Below are positions 36,706 to 45,290 of a DNA stretch of 63,265 nt, piece after piece. The first letter of the stretch is position 1. Each line of letters starts with the position of its first letter. Under the pieces are notes generated by a model. It had not been told where the DNA came from. It saw only the letters and a list, made by a program, of their open reading frames with translations, and did no database searches. Source of the stretch: Novosphingobium umbonatum (GTDB lineage Bacteria > Pseudomonadota > Alphaproteobacteria > Sphingomonadales > Sphingomonadaceae); contig NZ_SACO01000017.1 of the NCBI RefSeq assembly GCF_004005905.1, forward strand, positions 1 to 63,265. The letters run 5' to 3'. A program made the translations under genes and the position numbers.

Positions 36706-36887
36706 AATACCCAGCGGGCGCTTTGCCGCAAGTGGCGCAACGCGGGAGAAGCAGGCAATTTAAGGAACTTATCAGAAAACCTATTCGGTTACGGAATGCC
36801 GACCGACCAAAACTTTCCGATATATTCGCGCACGATGGTCCGGTCGCCCGCTTGCGGCAGATGCCGCAACTGGCCTAGTGATCAGCC

Positions 36888-39668
36888 ATGAACGCCGTTG
36901 AAATCGAACAAGCCATCACCGACCTTGCCGCCGCCCCCTTTGATGCGGCGGAATTTCCGTATGCCTTTCTGGAAGCCTTCGGAAACAAGGCAACCACGCT
37001 CAAGAAGCTGCGCACCGGTGCGTCGAATGGTTCGGACGTGCCCGGCGGCGTCCTCCAGCGCAGCAACATTCACATTGCCACCTGCCCGACTGGAGCCGTC
37101 GACGCCACGCTTCAAGCCCTACGCGCCAGCCCCAAGACCCAAGCCGCCAAGGCCAAGTTCATCCTTGCGACCGATGGCGCTGACTTTCAGGCAGAGGAGT
37201 TGGCAACCGGCGAGACTGTCGCCTGCCAATATGCCGATTTCCCCAATCACTTCGGCCTGTTCCTGCCCTTGGCCGGCATCACTACCGTCAAACAGATTCG
37301 TGAGAGCACGTTCGACATTCGGGCGACGAGCCGGCTCAACAAGCTCTATGTCGAACTGCTGAAAGACAACCCCGACTGGGCCGCAGCCGAGCGCCGGGCC
37401 GACATGAACCACTTCATGGCGCGGCTGATCTTCTGCTTTTTCGCGGAAGACACCGACATTTTTTACGGCGAAGGGCTGTTCACCCGCACTGTCGACCAGA
37501 TGTCGGAGCGCGATTCCAGCAATACGCACGACGTTATCAGCGCCATCTTCAAGGCGATGGACACGCCCACCCGCCACGAAGGCAAGCTGGACGACCGCTA
37601 TCGCAAGGCCGCTGGCACGCCGCGCTGGGCGGACGTGTTTCCCTACGTCAACGGCCAGCTCTTTTCGGGCAGCACCGATGTGCCGCGCTTCAGCCGCATT
37701 GCCCGGTCTTACCTGATCCAGATCGGCAACCTCGACTGGCAGAAGATCAACCCCGACATTTTCGGCAGCATGATCCAGGCCGTGGCCGACGATGACGAGC
37801 GCAGCGCGCTGGGCATGCATTATACCAGCGTGCCCAACATCCTGAAGGTGCTGAACCCGCTGTTCCTCGACGATCTTCGGGCGGCGCTGGAAGAGGCGAA
37901 CGACAATCCCCGCAAGCTGCTGAACCTGCGCAATCGCATGGCGCGCATTCGCGTGTTCGACCCGGCCTGTGGCAGCGGCAATTTCCTCGTGATTGCCTAC
38001 AAGCAAATGCGCGAGATCGAGGCCATCATCAACACCCGGCGTGGCGAAGCGGAGCGCAAGAGCGAGATCCCCCTTACCAACTTCCGCGGCATCGAACTGC
38101 GCCCCTTCCCTGCCGAAATCGCGCGACTGGCGCTGATCATCGCCGAGTTTCAGTGCGATGTGCTCTATCGTGGCCAGAAGGAGGCGCTGGCCGATTTCCT
38201 GCCGCTGGACAGCCAGAACTGGATCACCTGCGGCAACGCCCTGCGGCTCGACTGGCTCAGCCTGTGCCCACCCACCGGGACGGGAGTGAAGGTGCATGGG
38301 GATGATCTGTTCAACACGCCTCTGAACCAGACCGAGATCGATTTCGAAAACGAAGGTGGCGAGACATATATTTGCGGAAACCCGCCTTACCTTGGCTCCA
38401 CCTGGCAGGACGCAGATCAAAAGGCTGACCTAGAGCGCATTTTTGGTCACCGCACGAAAAGCTGGAAGTCACTCGACTACGTTGCAGGCTGGTTTATGAA
38501 AGCCGCCGATTATGGAACGCACACGAATGCGATCACCGCATTTGTTTCCACGAACAGCGTTTGCCAAGGACAGCAAGTTCCAATTTTGTGGCCGCTGATA
38601 TTTCAAACGGGTCACGAAATTTATTTCGCTCACACATCATTTAAGTGGGCAAATCTGGCGAGCCACAATGCTGGCGTTACGGTTGCAATAGTTGGAATTT
38701 CAAACGCCATTAAAATGCCAAAGCGCATATTTTCGGTATCTGATGCCGGAGATTTTGTCTCGAAGGAGGTGGAGTCGATTAACGCCTACTTGGCGCCGGG
38801 AAATTCGATCATCGTTAATCCAGCGTCTAGGCCTTTAAGCGATCGAAGCATCATGGAATGGGGAAACAAACCCACAGATGGCGGTAATCTGATCTTGAAC
38901 TCTGACGACGTTTCAAATCTGTTGAATGAAACGCCTTCGGCTTCGAAATTTGTATTTCGGTACGTAGGATCCCAGGAACTCATCAAGGGTTCAATGCGAT
39001 GGTGCCTTTGGATAAAAGATGAGGATCAAAAAGAAGCAGAATCATCCGCTTTCATCCATGACCGAGTCAACCGAGTACGCTCTTATCGAATGACCAGCCC
39101 TTCAGCAGACACGCGACCAACAGCCGCATTCTCGCATCGGTTTCGTCAAATTCAAAACGTTGCATCAAAAAATCAAATTTTTGTGGCTGGGGTCTCCTCC
39201 GAAAATAGAGATTACATTCCGGCAGACCTGCTACCTAATAGCGCAATTGGATCGAATAAAGTTTTCGCCCTATATGATGCGCCGTTGTGGAACTTGGCGT
39301 TCATTGTATCGCGCCTGCACTGGGTCTGGATCGGCACAGTATGCGTGCGGATGCGCACCGACTTTTCTTACTCCAACACCCTTGGCTGGAACACCTTCCC
39401 CATCCCCAAGCTGACCGAGCAGAACAAGGCCGATCTCACCCGCTGCGCCGAGGACATCCTGCTGGCGCGCGAGGCGCATTTCCCGGCGACCATCGCGGAT
39501 CTCTATGATCCCGACACCATGCCGGAAAACCTGCGCCACGCGCATGACCGCAACGATGAGGTGCTGGAGCGGATCTACATCGGTCGCCGGTTCAAGAACG
39601 ACACCGAGAGGCTGGAAAAGCTGTTCGATCTCTACACCAAAATGACCGGCGGAAAGGCGGCGGCATGA
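36888..39668 (+). CDS. MmeI-like N6-adenine DNA methyltransferase
   Basis: A 926-residue protein laid out like MmeI/type IIL enzymes: N-terminal domain (1-~150), helical spacer, methyltransferase core with motif I FDPACGSGNF (357-366) and catalytic NPPY (498-501), then a target-recognition region and a C-terminal end (NTFPIPKL near 840). I do not see the D...ExK nuclease motif of MmeI in the N-terminal part, so it probably only methylates. Roughly 38350-39330 is clearly more AT-rich than the rest, which fits exchange of the specificity segment. It starts the operon continued by the helicase and GIY-YIG genes, with a toxin-antitoxin pair between. Confidence 0.88.
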   Translation: MNAVEIEQAITDLAAAPFDAAEFPYAFLEAFGNKATTLKKLRTGASNGSDVPGGVLQRSNIHIATCPTGAVDATLQALRASPKTQAAKAKFILATDGADFQAEELATGETVACQYADFPNHFGLFLPLAGITTVKQIRESTFDIRATSRLNKLYVELLKDNPDWAAAERRADMNHFMARLIFCFFAEDTDIFYGEGLFTRTVDQMSERDSSNTHDVISAIFKAMDTPTRHEGKLDDRYRKAAGTPRWADVFPYVNGQLFSGSTDVPRFSRIARSYLIQIGNLDWQKINPDIFGSMIQAVADDDERSALGMHYTSVPNILKVLNPLFLDDLRAALEEANDNPRKLLNLRNRMARIRVFDPACGSGNFLVIAYKQMREIEAIINTRRGEAERKSEIPLTNFRGIELRPFPAEIARLALIIAEFQCDVLYRGQKEALADFLPLDSQNWITCGNALRLDWLSLCPPTGTGVKVHGDDLFNTPLNQTEIDFENEGGETYICGNPPYLGSTWQDADQKADLERIFGHRTKSWKSLDYVAGWFMKAADYGTHTNAITAFVSTNSVCQGQQVPILWPLIFQTGHEIYFAHTSFKWANLASHNAGVTVAIVGISNAIKMPKRIFSVSDAGDFVSKEVESINAYLAPGNSIIVNPASRPLSDRSIMEWGNKPTDGGNLILNSDDVSNLLNETPSASKFVFRYVGSQELIKGSMRWCLWIKDEDQKEAESSAFIHDRVNRVRSYRMTSPSADTRPTAAFSHRFRQIQNVASKNQIFVAGVSSENRDYIPADLLPNSAIGSNKVFALYDAPLWNLAFIVSRLHWVWIGTVCVRMRTDFSYSNTLGWNTFPIPKLTEQNKADLTRCAEDILLAREAHFPATIADLYDPDTMPENLRHAHDRNDEVLERIYIGRRFKNDTERLEKLFDLYTKMTGGKAAA

Positions 39669-39679
39669 TGGGCGCAACA

Positions 39680-39720
39680 TTGACTTTTCGCGCCATCGGC
39701 GTATCTCTCATTTGAGATAC
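39680..39720 (+). promoter_or_regulatory. Promoter and operator of the RelB/YafQ pair
   Basis: TTGACT (39680-39685) is followed after 16 bases by TATCTC (39702-39707). A perfect inverted repeat, GTATCTC-TCATTT-GAGATAC (39701-39720), covers the -10 region. The relB ATG (39732) comes directly after AGGAGG. RelB-type antitoxins repress through such sites, so the pair inside this operon has its own control. Confidence 0.6.
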
Positions 39721-39731
39721 AGGAGGCCCGG

Positions 39732-40025
39732 ATGAACGCACCGCATGTGCCGTCCCAAAGCTCCATGCTGCATATCCGCATGGACAATGATTTGAAGGCA
39801 AAAGCCACGGAGGCGCTGGCGGCCATGGGGCTGACCGCGTCTGACGCCGTGCGCCTGCTGTTCCACCGCATCGCGGTCGACCAAGCCTTCCCGCTGGAGC
39901 TGAAAGTGCCCAACGCCGAAACCCGCGCCGCGCTGGACGAAGCGCGCGAGATCATCGCCAAGCGCCGCGCCCGCTTCACCGATCCTGATGCCATGTTTGC
40001 CGAACTCGATGGCAAAGAAGGATAA
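39732..40025 (+). CDS. RelB/DinJ-family antitoxin
   Basis: A 97-residue protein with an N-terminal ribbon-helix-helix (MLHIRMDNDLKAKATEALAAMGL) for DNA binding and a C-terminal helical tail (TRAALDEAREIIAKRRARF) for toxin binding. It overlaps the YafQ-like toxin gene by 17 bases. It lies between the methyltransferase and helicase genes on the same strand. Confidence 0.85.
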   Translation: MNAPHVPSQSSMLHIRMDNDLKAKATEALAAMGLTASDAVRLLFHRIAVDQAFPLELKVPNAETRAALDEAREIIAKRRARFTDPDAMFAELDGKEG

Positions 40026-40329
40026 GTCCGCGACGCTTCCGCGCACGTTTGATCTGGCCAAAGCGTTCAGGAAAGATTGGGAGCGCCTCTCGCGCTCTGG
40101 TCGCTATGACATGGGCCAGCTCAAAGAGGCGATGTTGCTGTTGATCGCCAATGATGCGCCGCTGCCGCCCGAATGGCGCGACCACGCGCTGAAAGGCGAA
40201 TGGGCAGGCACACGAGAATGCCACATCGGCGGGGATTTCCTGCTGATCTACGAAGTGGACGACGCAGCGGGACCGGGCGGCACGCTCGTTTTCGTGCGCG
40301 CCGGAACCCATAGCGAGTTGTTTAAATGA
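40009..40329 (+). CDS. YafQ-family mRNA interferase toxin
   Basis: A 106-residue RelE-fold toxin. It has FRKDWERLSRSGRYDMGQL, the HALKGEWAGTRECHIGGDFLLIY core of YafQ and a C-terminal FVRAGTHSELF containing the functional His. It cleaves mRNA in the ribosome. ATG 40009 overlaps the antitoxin gene; a longer in-frame start at 39988 is unlikely. Its stop overlaps the helicase ATG (ATGA), so the pair is translationally tied to the helicase gene. Confidence 0.86.
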   Translation: MAKKDKSATLPRTFDLAKAFRKDWERLSRSGRYDMGQLKEAMLLLIANDAPLPPEWRDHALKGEWAGTRECHIGGDFLLIYEVDDAAGPGGTLVFVRAGTHSELFK

Positions 40330-42392
40330 CCCAGAATGCCGACATCATCCCCACCGTCACCTTCCGCCCCGCCGGGACTGGCGCGACCGCCAAGGCGAAT
40401 GAGCTAGGGATGCGCCCGATGCAGGCGCGGGCCTATGACAAGCGTGGCGAGCAATATCTGCTGATCAAGTCGCCTCCGGCCTCGGGCAAGTCGCGCGCGC
40501 TGATGTTCATCGCACTGGACAAGCTGACCAACCAAGGCGTTAAGAAGGCCATCGTCTGCGTGCCGGAACGCTCGATTGGTGCCAGCTTCAACAGCGAGCC
40601 GCTGAGCAAGCATGGCTTCTGGGCCGACTGGGAAGTCGCGCCGCAATGGAACCTGTGCAACACGCCCGGCGCCGATGATCCCAAGGTTGCCAAGTCCAAG
40701 GTCAAGGCTGTCGGCGAATTTTTGGCCAGCGATGCCAGGGTTCTGGTCTGCACGCACGCGACCTTTCGCTTTGCCTTTGACGAAATGGGTGTTGAGGCCT
40801 TCGACACCGCACTCATCGCCATTGACGAATTCCACCATGTCTCTGCCGATGCCGGCAACCGCCTAGGCGCGCAGCTTGCCCAACTGATCGGGCGCGACAA
40901 GGCGCATATCGTGGCCATGACCGGCAGCTATTTCCGGGGCGACGCCATCCCCGTGCTGGCACCCGACGACGAAGCCAAGTTCGAGACGGTCACCTACACC
41001 TATTACGAGCAGCTCAACGGCTATCAGTACCTAAAGGTGCTGGACATCGGCTACAGCTTCTACACCGGCCCCTACACCGAGAAGATCTCGGCGCTGCTTG
41101 ACCCGACAATCAAGACCATCGTCCACATCCCCTCGGTCAATTCGCGCGAGAGCCTGAAGGACAAGCACCGCGAGGCCGAGGACATCATGGGCCATTTGGG
41201 TGAATGGCACGGGGTTGATCCGGAAACCGGCTTTCATCTGCTCAAGACAGCCAGCGGCGCCACGATCAAGGTCGCAGATCTGGTCGACGATGATGCCTCC
41301 AAGCGTGATCGCGTAGTGGCCTCGCTCAAATCCACTGCGGCGCGCAGCGATCGCGATTTCGTTGACGTGATTATCGCGCTGGGCATGGCCAAGGAAGGCT
41401 TCGACTGGATCTGGTGCGAACATGCGCTGACGGTGGGCTATCGCTCCAGCCTCACGGAAATCATCCAGATCATCGGCCGCGCCACCCGCGATGCTCCGGG
41501 CAAGACGCGGGCGCGCTTTACCAATCTGATCGCGGAACCTGCTGCTGACGACCCGTTGGTGGTCGACGCCATCAACGATTATCTCAAGGCCATCGCCGCC
41601 AGCCTGCTCATGGAACAGGTGCTGGCTCCGCGTTTCGAGTTCACGCCCAAGGATGCCGGTCCGAAGCCGGATTTCGATTATGGCCCCGATGGCTATCAGG
41701 AGGGGGCGACCAACATCGGCGTCAACGCCCAGGGCCAGATGCATTTCGAGATCAAGGGCCTGAAGCTGCCGACCAGCATCGAGGCAACACGCATTTGCCG
41801 CGAGGATCTCAATGAAGTGATCGCCAGCTTCGTGCAGGACAAATCGGCGCTGGAGCGCGGGATGTTCGACACCGAAGTGGTGCCCGAGGAGCTGACCCAG
41901 CTGAAAATGGGTAAGATCATCCGCGAGAAATTCCCTGACCTCAGCGAAGATGACCAGGAAGCGGTTCGCCAGCACGCCATTGCCGCCCTGACGCTGACCC
42001 AGCAGGCCAAGGCCGCGATGGTCGACGATGTGGTCGACGGGGAGTTTTCGGGCAGCACGGCCTTTATCGATGGGGTCCGCAAATTTGCCCTGAGCGTTAC
42101 CGACCTCGACATCGATCTGATCGACCGCGTCAATCCGTTTGACGCCACCTATGCCGTGCTGGCCAAGGCGATGGACGAAAAGACCCTGTTGCAGGTGCAG
42201 GCTGTCATCAACGCCAAGAAGGACAAGCTGACCTACGAGGATGCGCGGATGCTGGCCGAGCGCGCGCTGGAGTTCAAGCGGGAGCGCGGGCGACTGCCCT
42301 CGCTGACCTCGCAGGATGCCTGGGAGCGCAAGATGGCCGAGGGCATCGCCTTCCTGCAACGCCATGCAGCAAAGGCCGCGGCTGATGGCTGA
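40326..42392 (+). CDS. Superfamily 2 DNA helicase of the methyltransferase operon
   Basis: A 688-residue DEAD/DEAH helicase with Walker A SPPASGKS (49-56), a DEFH box (167-170), MTGSYF motif III and IIGRATRDAPGKTRA as motif VI near 380. The C-terminal ~280 residues have no motif I can name. It resembles helicase/translocase partners of restriction systems. Coupled by ATGA to yafQ and by an eight-base overlap to the GIY-YIG gene. It may be the motor for nuclease action on unmodified DNA. Confidence 0.82.
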   Translation: MTQNADIIPTVTFRPAGTGATAKANELGMRPMQARAYDKRGEQYLLIKSPPASGKSRALMFIALDKLTNQGVKKAIVCVPERSIGASFNSEPLSKHGFWADWEVAPQWNLCNTPGADDPKVAKSKVKAVGEFLASDARVLVCTHATFRFAFDEMGVEAFDTALIAIDEFHHVSADAGNRLGAQLAQLIGRDKAHIVAMTGSYFRGDAIPVLAPDDEAKFETVTYTYYEQLNGYQYLKVLDIGYSFYTGPYTEKISALLDPTIKTIVHIPSVNSRESLKDKHREAEDIMGHLGEWHGVDPETGFHLLKTASGATIKVADLVDDDASKRDRVVASLKSTAARSDRDFVDVIIALGMAKEGFDWIWCEHALTVGYRSSLTEIIQIIGRATRDAPGKTRARFTNLIAEPAADDPLVVDAINDYLKAIAASLLMEQVLAPRFEFTPKDAGPKPDFDYGPDGYQEGATNIGVNAQGQMHFEIKGLKLPTSIEATRICREDLNEVIASFVQDKSALERGMFDTEVVPEELTQLKMGKIIREKFPDLSEDDQEAVRQHAIAALTLTQQAKAAMVDDVVDGEFSGSTAFIDGVRKFALSVTDLDIDLIDRVNPFDATYAVLAKAMDEKTLLQVQAVINAKKDKLTYEDARMLAERALEFKRERGRLPSLTSQDAWERKMAEGIAFLQRHAAKAAADG

Positions 42393-43581
42393 GCTTAGCG
42401 ATCTTGAACTTCTGGCCGAACTGGGTGTCGAGACAACGGCGGAGCCCAAGCGGGCCCTGACACCGCTTCAAGAACGGATCATTGCCGGTTTTGAGGACAT
42501 TCAGCGCTTTGTGGCTGAGCATGGGCATTTGCCTCGGCACGGAGATGACCGTGACATTTTCGAGCGCCTCTATGCTGTGCGGCTAGACCGCCTGCGCAGC
42601 CTTCCGGAAGCGCGCGAATTGCTGGCCAGTCTCGATCGCGATGGCCTGCTGGATGGCAATGGCCCAACGACCGTGGCGCCCCAGGAATTAGGCGACGATG
42701 CCCTGCTCGCGGAACTGGGCATCGCGCCGGGCGCACCAGACGATATCACGCAGTTGCGCCATGTCGCGCCGCGAGCAGAAAAGCGCGCAGCCGAAGAAAT
42801 CGCCAATCGCGAAAAGTGCGAGGATTTCGAGACCTTCAAGCCCCAAATCGAACGGGTACAGGCGGATCTGGCCAAAGGCGCACGCGAGGCCAAGGCAGTC
42901 GATCAAACAGAGGTCACTCTCGAGGAGGTTCGGCCCGGCAATTTCTTCATCGTAGCTGGGCAAATGGCTCTTATCGCGGACACCTCCGACGCCTTCGTGA
43001 CGGAGTATGAGCGCAAGGATCGGCGTGTGCGCGTCATCTACGATAATGGCACAGAGGCGACCATGCTGGCCCGGTCATTCCAGAAGGCGCTCTATCGCGA
43101 TGAGACTGCGCGCCGCATCACCGCCTTGAGCGCGGGGCCACTTTTTGGCGACGTGGCCGAGCCCGACGATCTGGCAAGCGGCACGATCTATGTTCTGCGC
43201 AGCAAGTCAGCCCACCCGTATGTCGCCGAGCACCGGGAACTGATCCACAAGATCGGCGTGACCGGCCAGAGTGTGGCCCATCGTGTGGCCAATGCGCGGA
43301 ATGACCCGACCTTCCTGCTGGCTGATGTCGAGGTTGTCGCCGAATACCAGCTCTTCAACATAAACCGCAGCAAAATGGAGGGCCTAATCCATAAGGCCTT
43401 GGCGGCGGCCCGGCTTGACCTTGCTGCCGGTGATCGCTTCGGCCGGACCGTCCAGCCGCGCGAATGGTTCCTGATCCCGTTTCAGGCGATTGACGACCTG
43501 ATCTCAAAGATCAGCGACGGAAGCGTGACTCAAGTGCGATATGACCCAATGGAGGCCAGGTTCGTCCCTGCCGAAACCTGA
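42385..43581 (+). CDS. GIY-YIG (T5orf172-type) nuclease-domain protein
   Basis: A 398-residue protein. The N-terminal ~250 residues are helical and of unknown role. The C-terminal domain reads as GIY-YIG: GTIYVLRS near 266, KIGVTGQSV near 287 with a downstream Arg in HRVANAR, and the metal-binding Glu in MEGLIHKAL near 330. This is the only obvious nuclease of the operon. ATG 42385 overlaps the helicase stop; a longer in-frame start at 42316 is less likely. Confidence 0.82.
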   Translation: MAELSDLELLAELGVETTAEPKRALTPLQERIIAGFEDIQRFVAEHGHLPRHGDDRDIFERLYAVRLDRLRSLPEARELLASLDRDGLLDGNGPTTVAPQELGDDALLAELGIAPGAPDDITQLRHVAPRAEKRAAEEIANREKCEDFETFKPQIERVQADLAKGAREAKAVDQTEVTLEEVRPGNFFIVAGQMALIADTSDAFVTEYERKDRRVRVIYDNGTEATMLARSFQKALYRDETARRITALSAGPLFGDVAEPDDLASGTIYVLRSKSAHPYVAEHRELIHKIGVTGQSVAHRVANARNDPTFLLADVEVVAEYQLFNINRSKMEGLIHKALAAARLDLAAGDRFGRTVQPREWFLIPFQAIDDLISKISDGSVTQVRYDPMEARFVPAET

Positions 43582-43597
43582 CCTCCACCGGCTTGGG

Positions 43598-45178
43598 TTA
43601 GGAGGCTTGGCAAGCAGGCTCGATGTAATGATAGAATCGTAGCGTTTCATCGAGACCGGCCATCGGACGCCGCTTGGCGTCGATGGTATATGCCAGCGAC
43701 GCCAGCTTTCTTGCTTCGCGCCCGCGGATACTGCGGGTTTTGAACAAATGGCTGCCAGCTCCCTCATACTGCTTGATCTTGATCCGCTCGGCCATCGTAA
43801 GCTCGATCATCGCAGGCCATGCCTTGGTTGCGACCGAGATTCGTTTGCGCAAGGCCTCATCCATCGACGGCTCCAGCAGGCCAAATTCGATGGGCCATGG
43901 CGCGACCAGAGGCTCTGGCTTGTCCTCTGGGGAATAGGCGGTCGAGACCACGCAGCGCAACTCGCCAAAGTGTTTGCCCATATGCCTGCTCCAGCGCAAT
44001 GCGAAGTCGACGATCTGCAAAAGCATTGGGAATATGCGGCTATCGCCATCGCAAACAGTATCGAAGTTCCCATAAAGGCGGGCGTTGCCGACAATGGTAC
44101 GGTTGTCCGATCGTTTCGCGATCACTTCGATCGCTGCTTGTCGGGGAGCCAAAACGTCGAGCTTAACGCCAATCCAGTAATCACGCTGTGGCTCCAGTGC
44201 ATGGCTCACCGTTGCCCGAAAGCTGCTGTCGAATTTGAAATCGACGGGCCGTCGTGAATGGCAACTGGCCAGATAAGCCGACACGCCGGATTTGGACATT
44301 CCGAGGGTCTTGGCGATCAGCTCGGTCGGCGCGCCGCGCAGCCACATATGCAATGCCTGCTGCAATGCGCTCGCCCTGACATAGGCCTCTTTAGGCGCCT
44401 TGGCAGGCATTTCCGGAAAATCGATCCGGTCCTCGTCGCGCTTGTCGAGCCAGTTGAATTCGCTGGCCGTTTCAGCAGTTTCAATAGGGAATTCCGCCTC
44501 TATTACGGCGGTGTCAAAGGGCACTTCACGCTCCTTCTCGACATCATAGGCATAGACCGTCTGATAAGGCGCATGGAGCGCGCGCAGATCATCCTCGTCA
44601 TGAAGGGAAAGCTTGCGGGACACCTTTTTCAAACGTCGGAGGATCTGCTTGCGGGACCAGAAGAGCTGGTCGACATGGTCCAAGCCCGCAGGCGCCCCCT
44701 TGCATTCAGCTTGCTCCAATTCCTTGAAGACCTCCCTAGGCAGGGCGCGCCGTTCTACCACCACCACCATATCGACATCGCCAACGGTTTCATCGTGCGA
44801 ACCGGTGAGCACGCTGCCAAAGAGCCGGATTTCCTTGATCCGCCGAGAACGCTCCGGTTCCCTGTTGATGGCTCTCGCCATTTCAATCACTTCGCCTACA
44901 ATGCGGCGGCCCTCCTCACGCGGGAAGCGCGGCACAAGCGGTGTTGCAAGGAGCCGGTAGCCCAGTTCAGAGATCCCCCAATGGTCGATGAAATCGCGCG
45001 TGCCGTTGAAACAAATCCAACCTGCTTCACACAAGGCAATCAGGGTCTCGCTTGCCTGACGCACATCCATACCCAGCTTCTTGGCAGCGTGCAGTGTGCT
45101 GAAATCATTCTTGGCAAACAGGTCCTTGAGCGTGGCCGGACGCAGGCCGCAGATCGTGTCTTTCGCAGAAATTCGCAT
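43598..45178 (-). CDS. Winged-HTH protein with nucleotidyltransferase domain
   Basis: A 526-residue protein. An N-terminal winged-helix-like part (~15-80) precedes a MNT-type nucleotidyltransferase core, with Gly121-Ser122 in LFGSVLTGS and Asp134/Asp136 in GDVDMVVVV. A second HTH-like segment lies near 280-310 (LIAKTLGMSKSGVSAYLAS) before a ~200-residue C-terminal domain of unknown type. Such enzymes add nucleotides to proteins or tRNA in toxin-antitoxin and phage defence. No HEPN partner is adjacent. It ends 16 bases from the convergent GIY-YIG gene, so its membership in that system is unclear. Confidence 0.75.
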   Translation of the reverse strand: MRISAKDTICGLRPATLKDLFAKNDFSTLHAAKKLGMDVRQASETLIALCEAGWICFNGTRDFIDHWGISELGYRLLATPLVPRFPREEGRRIVGEVIEMARAINREPERSRRIKEIRLFGSVLTGSHDETVGDVDMVVVVERRALPREVFKELEQAECKGAPAGLDHVDQLFWSRKQILRRLKKVSRKLSLHDEDDLRALHAPYQTVYAYDVEKEREVPFDTAVIEAEFPIETAETASEFNWLDKRDEDRIDFPEMPAKAPKEAYVRASALQQALHMWLRGAPTELIAKTLGMSKSGVSAYLASCHSRRPVDFKFDSSFRATVSHALEPQRDYWIGVKLDVLAPRQAAIEVIAKRSDNRTIVGNARLYGNFDTVCDGDSRIFPMLLQIVDFALRWSRHMGKHFGELRCVVSTAYSPEDKPEPLVAPWPIEFGLLEPSMDEALRKRISVATKAWPAMIELTMAERIKIKQYEGAGSHLFKTRSIRGREARKLASLAYTIDAKRRPMAGLDETLRFYHYIEPACQAS

Positions 45179-45290
45179 AAATCATCCTTTGTATCATTGA
45201 GAACACTGCCCAGAGTTGAGCAGGCGTGGGACCATTCCCCGTGGGGAGGCCCCGCCCGCGGCAGAGCGGTCGACATGACGCCGGCCCGGG

